From the NCBI GenBank assembly GCA_021785235.1, contig JAJYGB010000148.1:1-9035 (forward strand): 9,035 bases of DNA, read 5' to 3'. Both the position numbers and the translations under genes were made by a program. Below are positions 1-5,541 of the stretch, piece by piece. The notes beneath the pieces were generated by a model, which did no database searches, was not told where the DNA came from, and was given only the letters and a program-made list of their open reading frames with translations. The DNA comes from Bacteroidota bacterium. Lineage in GTDB: Bacteria > Bacteroidota > Kryptoniia > Kryptoniales > JAKASW01. The first letter of the stretch is position 1. Every line of letters starts with the position of its first letter.

Positions 1-2153
1 TGTTCCCGGTCTTCTCGCCCGACGGCAAGTCGATAGCCTATTGCTCGAACAAGGATAACGACTACTTCGGGACGTCAGCAATTTACATTCGCAATTTGGC
101 CGACAGTACGGAGCGAGAGATTACCGACAATGTGGCCAGTGAGCTCTCCTGGTCGAAGAACGGACGCTATCTCGTTTACTCGAGACAGACCCGTTACAAC
201 CATTTTTGGAACAGCCTCTACGACATTTACTCTTACGATCTCAAGGAACACAGGGAAGTCAGGCTGACCCACAGCCTCAGGGCGCAGTATCCAACGCTTG
301 CTTCCGATGACAGCATGGTCGCGTATGTCGCGGCGAACGATGGGACTCAAAACCTCTACGCTGCGGAGATCAATCTGCCCGGTAACAAGATCTATGGCAT
401 TCGCCAGCTCACGCATTTCAAAAACGGCGAACAGATATACGCTCCCCGGTGGTCCGAAGATGGATCGAAAATAACTTTCAGCTATTCCACTCAGGCTTCA
501 CGTCAGATCGGCGTGTACAACATTGCCGACAGCTCATACAAGTTCATCACACCGACGGGGCAGGACTCCCGCAACCCCATATTTGTCGACGGAGACAGCT
601 CGATTGTCTTCTCTTCCGACCGCAGCGGCATATTCAATATCTATAAGATGAATCTATACACCGACTCGACGGTTGCCCTCACGAACGTCCTCGGCGGCGC
701 TTTCCAGCCGACAATATCCAAAAACGGCAACATGGTTTATTCACTGTATCGCTGGAGCGGATATAAGATCGCGGAAATACAAAACGCGAAGCCGATCCCC
801 AACCCGCCTAAGTATGACGTCGACATCAATCCACCGACTGTCTTCGCGTCAGCCTCGCCGGACACCTTACCGCACGATCTGACCCACTATAACGACATGG
901 TGATACCAGATCTGAAATCGGAACCGTATCATAGCAACACGACAAGCATGTCGTTCTATCCCGTCCTGTTGTTCGACAACTACAACCCGCACGCGAGTTT
1001 CCTCGACGAACTGAAAGCAGGAATATATTTCAGCTCGATGGATATGGTGGGTAAGTACGACATCTTCGGCGGCGCAACGATCAACAAACTTCTCGAACGT
1101 GATATTTTCATGCAGTTCGACTACAACGACAAGATCCCGGGGCTCTCATCTCTCGGAATTTATCCCCAGTTCACACTTGCCGCGTATAACGTGACCCGCC
1201 AGACGACCGGTGAGATAGGGCTGGGACTCGATACGATAGGGGTCGGAGTAAACTATGATATGCTCGAAGTCGATGCTTCATTCAGCGGGCATATCTTTAC
1301 CCCGAATCTCAGCATGTCGCTCGGGTTTACCTTCGATCGTTACACATCCACCGTTTCAGGCTTCATCCTGCCCGAGCTCGGCTTGTATGTCGGTTCCTCC
1401 GGTGACGTCTACTTCCTCGGCAGGGCTCTTTACGCGGAGTTCGACTTCGACGGCATAATGCCTTCCAGAAATTCATGGGTGAACCCGCTCGGCGTCAGGA
1501 CGCGGCTCAGGGTTACCGGATCGCTTGACAAGTTGAACGCCGACGGAAACTATTCCTTTCAGAACGGAGTCCTCGTACCGATTTACCAGTCCTTCAACTT
1601 CGTGCAGGCGGAATTTCTGAACTACATGGCAATACCGGTGCTGAGGGATGACGACGCCCTTGCGGCAAAACTTCATATCGGGTACACTTTCGGACCGCCG
1701 GTAAACAACTTCTTCGATTTCTACGCGGGCGGCCTGATAGGAATGAAGGGATATACTTTCTGGTCGATTGGCGGAAACAAGATGGTCTCTCTGAACCTTA
1801 CGTACCGGTATCCGCTCTTCAGGGACGTCAACAAGCAGTTCCTGCAATTTTATTTGAGCGATGTCTACCTCTCAGCCTATGGTGACGTCGGGAATGCCTG
1901 GGACGGAACACCTATCGGGACAAGGTTCAAGAAGGACGCAGGAGCTGAGCTCAGGTTCAGTGGCTTTTCATTTTACAGTTTCCCGACGGCGTTATTCTTC
2001 GACGCCGCCTACAGCTTCGACAGATTTAGCGAACAGGTTCCTCAGTTCAAGACATACGCGACATATGGCAAGGAGTGGAGGTTCTACTTCGGCCTCACGT
2101 TTTCATTCGACATAGTAGACTTCGGGAGACAAGGATGCGCACAACTGTTCTGA
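1..2153 (+). CDS. PD40/TolB-type beta-propeller fused to Omp85-like outer-membrane barrel (5' partial)
   Basis: The reading frame is open from base 3 to the TGA at 2151-2153 (716 codons) and has no upstream stop, so the gene begins before the window; the TTG at 96 is an internal codon. Visible residues 1 to about 260 hold repeated propeller blades, with signatures such as FSPDGKSIAY, WSKNGRYLVYS, WSEDGSKITFS and ISKNGNMVYS, the last two preceding or following aromatic-rich strands typical of TolB/PD40 repeats. A proline-rich linker (about 262-310) leads into a roughly 400-residue region of alternating aromatic/polar beta strands. This contains GMKGY (K at visible residue 582), resembling the (V/I)RG(F/Y) motif of Omp85 strand/loop 6, and GDVGNAWDG (from residue 627), resembling the DVGN motif of BamA-family barrels. 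I infer an outer-membrane protein with a periplasmic propeller. Related FCB proteins can carry a peptidase-MA-like N-terminus, which cannot be seen here. Substrate and role are unknown. Confidence 0.82.
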   Translation, partial: FPVFSPDGKSIAYCSNKDNDYFGTSAIYIRNLADSTEREITDNVASELSWSKNGRYLVYSRQTRYNHFWNSLYDIYSYDLKEHREVRLTHSLRAQYPTLASDDSMVAYVAANDGTQNLYAAEINLPGNKIYGIRQLTHFKNGEQIYAPRWSEDGSKITFSYSTQASRQIGVYNIADSSYKFITPTGQDSRNPIFVDGDSSIVFSSDRSGIFNIYKMNLYTDSTVALTNVLGGAFQPTISKNGNMVYSLYRWSGYKIAEIQNAKPIPNPPKYDVDINPPTVFASASPDTLPHDLTHYNDMVIPDLKSEPYHSNTTSMSFYPVLLFDNYNPHASFLDELKAGIYFSSMDMVGKYDIFGGATINKLLERDIFMQFDYNDKIPGLSSLGIYPQFTLAAYNVTRQTTGEIGLGLDTIGVGVNYDMLEVDASFSGHIFTPNLSMSLGFTFDRYTSTVSGFILPELGLYVGSSGDVYFLGRALYAEFDFDGIMPSRNSWVNPLGVRTRLRVTGSLDKLNADGNYSFQNGVLVPIYQSFNFVQAEFLNYMAIPVLRDDDALAAKLHIGYTFGPPVNNFFDFYAGGLIGMKGYTFWSIGGNKMVSLNLTYRYPLFRDVNKQFLQFYLSDVYLSAYGDVGNAWDGTPIGTRFKKDAGAELRFSGFSFYSFPTALFFDAAYSFDRFSEQVPQFKTYATYGKEWRFYFGLTFSFDIVDFGRQGCAQLF
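2124..2134 (+). promoter_or_regulatory. Ribosome binding site of the DUF5683-like gene, inside the upstream gene
   Basis: GGGAGA at 2124-2129 sits 5 nt before the ATG at 2135. It selects this start over the longer open frame that begins at 2075. It lies within the coding sequence of the preceding gene, so ribosomes finishing that gene could reinitiate here. Confidence 0.6.
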
Positions 2154-3154
2154 TGATTCTTTTGCTTTCGCTTGCGGCGAAGGCGCAAACGCCGACGGAT
2201 GATGTGTATCTTAAATCTCCGGCTGCAACCTCAAACAAGATGCAACGGATCGATCTGACGGGTGTCCTTTCACAGGATCTCTTTGCGGTCCAACCGATGA
2301 ATGAAACCCAGGATTCGCTCATTGATGTGGCCGAAACGCGGTCCGCGCTAAAGGCTGGTGCGTTTTCATTACTGATCCCGGGGGCGGGCCAGTTATACAA
2401 CCGCAACTATCTCAAAGCCGCGGCTTTCTTTGCCGTGGAAGTTGCCGGGTGGGTCGTCAATGCAATGTGGACACAAAAAGCCAACAACCAGACTGTATAT
2501 TTCCAGAACTATGCCGACGGGACCGCCAATTACAAGCTCCCGGGCGGACAAGCGGACCCTTACGGCAATGCTCACTACAGCGTGCGTAGGTACGCGGAAT
2601 GGATACAGGCTAACTGGCAACAACTGCTGATATTGGGGGGACATACCCCGACGGACAATACCGACCCATCTGTAGTAACCGTGATGAAGTACGAGCCCAC
2701 CATGGTGGTCAACAGCGGCGGACCGGCTGCCTGGAGTCAGGTCGATTGGTACTCGATCAATCAGGTCGAGGGAGCGCTTGGAGGTTACTTCACTCACTTC
2801 CTGCCGGCGCACGGGGACCAGCAGTATTATGAGCTGATCGGGAAATATCCGCAATTCAGGCAGGGCTGGGATGATTCTCCCTACGCGAAGGGAAACACCA
2901 ATTTCACGGCCTTCATGGATTATTCCACTACCAACAGCGGCTACTACATGGATCAGCGTGGCAAGGCGAACTCTCTGTTCGCTGTCGCGTCGACTGCCAT
3001 CGGAGTAGTCCTCGTGAATCATTTCGCTTCCGCGATCGAGGCCGCGATCTGGGCGCATAATCATAATAAGGCCGTCCAGGCCCACGTCTCGATGTCGAAG
3101 CTTCCTACCGGTTTCGGTTACCAGACCGAATTGGAACTCGCCGTCAACTTCTGA
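2135..3154 (+). CDS. Secreted DUF5683-like protein
   Basis: The product is 339 residues. The ATG at 2135 has a good Shine-Dalgarno and gives a clear signal peptide (MRTTVLMILLLSLAAKA, likely cut before Q18); the in-frame extension upstream lies inside the previous gene and has no such features. From about residue 74 comes a short hydrophobic block with PGAGQLYNRNYLKAAAFF (P82 onward) and a following hydrophobic helix. This matches the pattern of DUF5683-type proteins of the Bacteroidota group (PG.GQ.YN..Y.KA). The middle has YYELIGKYPQFRQGWDD, and the C-terminal part has a second hydrophobic stretch (SLFAVASTAIGVVLVNHFASAIEAA in pieces), ending in a likely beta strand with a terminal F. The protein is probably exported to the envelope. 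The gene overlaps the preceding barrel gene by 19 bp, suggesting a shared operon and related role. The biochemical function is unknown; the family name is recalled from motif shape, not from a search. Confidence 0.75.
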   Translation: MRTTVLMILLLSLAAKAQTPTDDVYLKSPAATSNKMQRIDLTGVLSQDLFAVQPMNETQDSLIDVAETRSALKAGAFSLLIPGAGQLYNRNYLKAAAFFAVEVAGWVVNAMWTQKANNQTVYFQNYADGTANYKLPGGQADPYGNAHYSVRRYAEWIQANWQQLLILGGHTPTDNTDPSVVTVMKYEPTMVVNSGGPAAWSQVDWYSINQVEGALGGYFTHFLPAHGDQQYYELIGKYPQFRQGWDDSPYAKGNTNFTAFMDYSTTNSGYYMDQRGKANSLFAVASTAIGVVLVNHFASAIEAAIWAHNHNKAVQAHVSMSKLPTGFGYQTELELAVNF

Positions 3155-3165
3155 TTAATCAGGAA

Positions 3166-3204
3166 ACCTCGCTGAGGTCCGCCTGTGTGCTTTCGTGGCG
3201 GATC
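3166..3204. terminator. Possible bidirectional terminator hairpin between convergent genes
   Basis: In the 60 bp between two convergent stop codons, GGTCCGCC (3176-3183) pairs with GGCGGATC (3197-3204) over 8 bp with one G-T wobble and a 13-nt loop. A smaller hairpin ACCTC-GCT-GAGGT (3166-3178) overlaps its left arm and would compete with it. No perfect T-run follows on either strand, only T-rich sequence (TTGGTTCTTCATTT) on the plus side, so the function is inferred mainly from position. Confidence 0.45.
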
Positions 3205-3214
3205 AGTTGGTTCT

Positions 3215-4189
3215 TCATTTCCCGTAGTATTTCATGTCGAGCGCGCGGGACGAACTTCCCTTCGGGTGAACAGTTGACCTGCGCCTTTTGACTCCAATGT
3301 CACCTTCGCCCGAAACCGTGATCTCATTGAAACTCGGCCTGTGGTCGACATCCGTTTCATTGTTATCGTCTCTGCCCCTCACCGGGTTGAGTGCCGTGCT
3401 TGAATACACAACTCCGGCGCGTGAGTAAACGCCTTCCACGTGCGTGTGTCCGTGGAGTACGACATCAACCCCTCCGTTTCTGAAAACCTCCTCAACATTT
3501 CCTCTGCGGTGGAGCATCAGCGTCCGGGATTCGAACTTCTGGTAAAGTGTGGTGCCGAGCGAATCGGAGTAGGGCTGATATTTATTGAAGTGATGATGTA
3601 TCAGAACAACCTTTTTCATCTGAGAGATCGAGGGGTGAGCGAGCATCCTTTCGGCCTCATCAAGCTGGGCGTCCGACACGCGCCCGTTAGAACCCACCGG
3701 GTTGAAGAGCGGATGAAACTCACGTATCGAGTTCAGGCCAATGAGCGCTACGGGGCCGATTATCTTTACGAACGGGAAGAGGTTCTCTCCATCGTACGCC
3801 TTTTTCGGGAACGTCTCCTTGAACGTCCTTTCGAACAGCCGGAGCTTCGCGTTGTAGTCGGTTGTCCGGCAATGCTTCCCGAACGTGAATATGTCTTCCG
3901 CCCTGTGGACCCCACCGAATATGTCGTGGTTTCCAATAGTTACACTCAGCCGGTCGTAGTCCAGGAGATCAAAATATTTCAGCAATCTTCTAACTGACCT
4001 GTAGCCTCGCTCCTCGCCATGCGCCGTGATGTCGCCGGTGATGACAATGTGGTCGAAGCTCTCGTCCACAGCTTGCGCAAGGAGGTTCTTCAGCTTTATA
4101 ATATTCTGCCTGTTGTATTCAGGACTGACGTGTGTGTCAGAGATGTGAGCTATCCTGTACGCAACCGCACCTGTGCTCAAGGTTTCCAT
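3215..4189 (-). CDS. Calcineurin-like metallophosphoesterase
   Basis: This is a soluble protein of 324 residues from the ATG at 4189; a GTG at 4204 in the same frame would give 329. All metallophosphoesterase motifs are present in order (numbering from the GTG): SDTH (D23, H25), GD (D58), GNHD (N92, H93), HHH (203-205) and GHTH (252-255). These ligate two metal ions and hydrolyse a phosphoester bond. The layout resembles the CpdA/Icc (class III cyclic-nucleotide phosphodiesterase-like) branch, but the natural substrate cannot be read from the sequence. There is no signal peptide, so it is probably cytoplasmic. A basic C-terminal tail (…VKRRRSTVHPKGSSSR…) extends beyond the catalytic core. Neither start has a Shine-Dalgarno; the A-rich leader AAATTAAATAAA before the ATG favours 4189. 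It lies downstream of ispE on the same strand and may be co-transcribed, or use a promoter in the AT-rich gap. Confidence 0.85.
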   Translation of the reverse strand: METLSTGAVAYRIAHISDTHVSPEYNRQNIIKLKNLLAQAVDESFDHIVITGDITAHGEERGYRSVRRLLKYFDLLDYDRLSVTIGNHDIFGGVHRAEDIFTFGKHCRTTDYNAKLRLFERTFKETFPKKAYDGENLFPFVKIIGPVALIGLNSIREFHPLFNPVGSNGRVSDAQLDEAERMLAHPSISQMKKVVLIHHHFNKYQPYSDSLGTTLYQKFESRTLMLHRRGNVEEVFRNGGVDVVLHGHTHVEGVYSRAGVVYSSTALNPVRGRDDNNETDVDHRPSFNEITVSGEGDIGVKRRRSTVHPKGSSSRALDMKYYGK

Positions 4190-4280
4190 TTTATTTAATT
4201 TCACGCAACAAGTTATGAGTTAAATGTTAAGATGCTATTTGCGCAATGTTTAGGTTGTGTTAAGACTGGAAAAGCTTCGA
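4190..4280 (-). other. AT-rich gap between ispE and the phosphoesterase gene
   Basis: The gap is 91 bp (76 bp if the GTG start is used). It is distinctly AT-rich compared with its flanks and holds an 8-bp palindrome TTGCGCAA at 4239-4246. I see no hairpin plus T-run that would terminate ispE transcription and no sigma-70-like promoter with good boxes. Either read-through or a weak or non-canonical promoter for the phosphoesterase is possible. Confidence 0.4.
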
Positions 4281-5120
4281 TTATGAGGCCTGAGGCGGGG
4301 TCACATCGCCGGCGCGAAGCGTGAATTTGGCCTGGATTGAGGCGAGCACCTTCCGCGCATCGGGATCGGTCCTGAAGAAACCGTAGACGCTGCTGCCGCT
4401 CCCTGACATCAGCGCAAAATCGGCTCCGGCGGAAATCATCTCGGCCTTGATTCGGGCTATCACGGGGAACCGTTCGAAGACCGGAGTTTCGAAGTCATTC
4501 GTGATGGCGCGTTTATACGCGCTGAAGTCGCCGCCGAGTTTGAGGAGAGTCTCATGGAGCGGCACTTTCTGCTCACCGGAAGGTTTAACCAGTGAATATG
4601 CGAGCGCGGTCGAGACGGAAATGTCCGGCGTGACGGTGAGAATGAACCTGTTCACGCGGTACTTCACCGGCTCAATCACCTCTCCCTTGCCCGTGGCGTA
4701 CGCGGGGATCTTCTTCAGGAAGAACGATACGTCGGCTCCCAGTTCGGTCGCGATGTCGAAGAGCTCGATATCACTCAGAGGTTTGCCGTAGAGTTCCTGA
4801 AGCGCGAGGAGTACTGCCGCCGCATCAGAGCTTCCACCGCCGAGGCCCGAGCCGATAGGGATATTTTTTTTGAGAACCATTTTGACCTCGGCGTTGATAC
4901 CCGTGCGCTCGCAGAAGAAGTGGAGCGCCCTGAGGCAGAGGTTCGCATCGGCTTCGAGGTCGATGTTCGAGAAGAACTCGTGCTTAACCGCCCTGACGAT
5001 TTCCAGCTCGTCGGCAAGATGGATAGGGTAGAAGACGGTCTCGATATCGTGGTAGTTGTCGGAGCGTTTCCGGACGACGCGAAGCCCGATGTTAATTTTT
5101 GCCGGGGCTAAGATCTTCAA
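4281..5120 (-). CDS. ispE: 4-diphosphocytidyl-2-C-methyl-D-erythritol kinase (IspE)
   Basis: IspE is the GHMP-family kinase that phosphorylates CDP-methylerythritol at the 2-hydroxyl using ATP, a step of the MEP (non-mevalonate) isoprenoid precursor pathway in the cytoplasm. The 279-residue length is normal. The N-terminal APAKINIGL segment carries the expected lysine (K8). The glycine-rich ATP loop PIGSGLGGGSSDAA spans 88-101. GADV provides the likely catalytic aspartate D130, ATGKGE follows, and the C-terminal GHMP motif is MSGSGSSVYGFF. The start is TTG at 5120: AGGAA lies 6 nt upstream (5127-5131), an in-frame TAA lies a little further upstream, and no ATG or GTG is available, while the residues right after the TTG already match the family N-terminus. 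The gene is transcribed away from the mannosidase gene and toward the phosphoesterase. The assignment is firm. Confidence 0.95.
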   Translation of the reverse strand: MKILAPAKINIGLRVVRKRSDNYHDIETVFYPIHLADELEIVRAVKHEFFSNIDLEADANLCLRALHFFCERTGINAEVKMVLKKNIPIGSGLGGGSSDAAAVLLALQELYGKPLSDIELFDIATELGADVSFFLKKIPAYATGKGEVIEPVKYRVNRFILTVTPDISVSTALAYSLVKPSGEQKVPLHETLLKLGGDFSAYKRAITNDFETPVFERFPVIARIKAEMISAGADFALMSGSGSSVYGFFRTDPDARKVLASIQAKFTLRAGDVTPPQAS

Positions 5121-5131
5121 GACGATTTCCT
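5121..5131 (-). promoter_or_regulatory. Shine-Dalgarno supporting the TTG start of ispE
   Basis: On the minus strand AGGAA (5131 down to 5127) stands 6 nt before TTG at 5120. Together with the in-frame stop just upstream it fixes a rare TTG start, which may hold translation of ispE at a low level. Confidence 0.6.
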
Positions 5132-5224
5132 GCCAATCATATTAGTAAGTAATTCACTCGCGCATCTTACGCGGTAAGTTAAGAAATCCTGTTTTGACAA
5201 GAAAGTGTGTTCAGCAGCAGGTAC

Positions 5225-5343
5225 TGGCTCAGTTTGAGGATTTTTTCTCTCGCAAAAGCGCAGCGACCGCAAAGGGGAAACAATTTCATCCCTTTCTTTG
5301 CGAGCTTTGCGTCTTTGCGAGATATTTCTTACAAATTGAGCCA
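5225..5343. repeat. 119 bp imperfect palindrome with CTCGCAAAG-type core words
   Basis: The element is bounded by TGGCTCAGTTTG (5225-5236) and its near-perfect reverse complement CAAATTGAGCCA (5332-5343; 11 of 12 match). Internally, a core starting CTCGCAAAAGCGCAG (5249-5274) faces CTTTGCGAGCTTTGCGTC (5296-5321), so the arms share a common centre near 5284-5285. The right arm holds three CTTTGCG words, at 5296, 5305 and 5313. On the minus strand it reads as SQRRKARKER-like peptide, a hallmark of spurious ORFs called over repeats of this type. I recall similar CGCAAAG-rich intergenic repeats in FCB and some proteobacterial genomes. A transcript would fold into a long hairpin, so it could insulate or terminate transcription between the divergent genes. 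No transposase or target duplication is evident. Confidence 0.75.
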
Positions 5344-5531
5344 CCCAACAGCGAGTCATCTTGATGGTGAGGCGCAGTTACAGGACACAGATTGATTTCA
5401 ACTGGAAAAAGGGCGAAATTTACCGGCCGCAGTGGCTTGCGTCCGGCAAATCAGCAGCTTCTCTTCTCGGCGCAAGAGAGAAGGCTCATGCAGCAGGAAC
5501 CCGATATCTTCCGTGGCTTTCAGACAAAAAT

Positions 5532-5541
5532 GGAGCTGGAC
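5532..5541 (+). promoter_or_regulatory. Ribosome binding site deciding the mannosidase start
   Basis: GGAG at 5532-5535 lies 6 nt before ATG 5542. The competing ATG at 5530 overlaps this GGAG and has no purine-rich site of its own at proper spacing. The start at 5542 also places the signal peptide exactly at the N-terminus. Confidence 0.6.

Larger units (their letters stand above)
5121..5541. other. Divergent intergenic region between ispE and the mannosidase gene
   Basis: These 421 bp separate two divergently transcribed genes and must contain both their promoters. The central part is the 119 bp palindromic repeat listed separately. The part next to ispE (5132-5220) is AT-rich and includes TTGTCA on the minus strand, similar to a -35 box, but with no good -10 at the right distance. 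The part next to the mannosidase (5344-5541) is open in the mannosidase frame from 5371, without a convincing start or ribosome site before 5542. I recognise no protein, RNA gene or clear operator in it. Confidence 0.6.

Noticed and set aside
2393..3085. A 230-codon open frame on the minus strand
   Set aside because: It is antisense to the DUF5683-like gene, whose signal peptide and motifs are clear; its own translation shows no domain and no ribosome site.
3440..3997. A 185-codon open frame on the plus strand
   Set aside because: It is antisense to the metallophosphoesterase, whose five catalytic motifs are all intact; the antisense product has no recognisable content.
4239..4246. Palindrome TTGCGCAA upstream of the phosphoesterase as an operator
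   Set aside because: At 8 bp it is expected by chance in a stretch of this size, and no promoter elements are placed around it.
5117..5359. An 80-codon minus-strand frame containing SQRRKARKER and SLRFCERKN
   Set aside because: This is the translated palindromic repeat, a common source of false gene calls, and it runs into the start of ispE.
5392..5541. A 50-residue N-terminal extension of the mannosidase from a TTG codon
   Set aside because: It would bury the signal peptide, has no ribosome site, and the ATG at 5542 is well supported.
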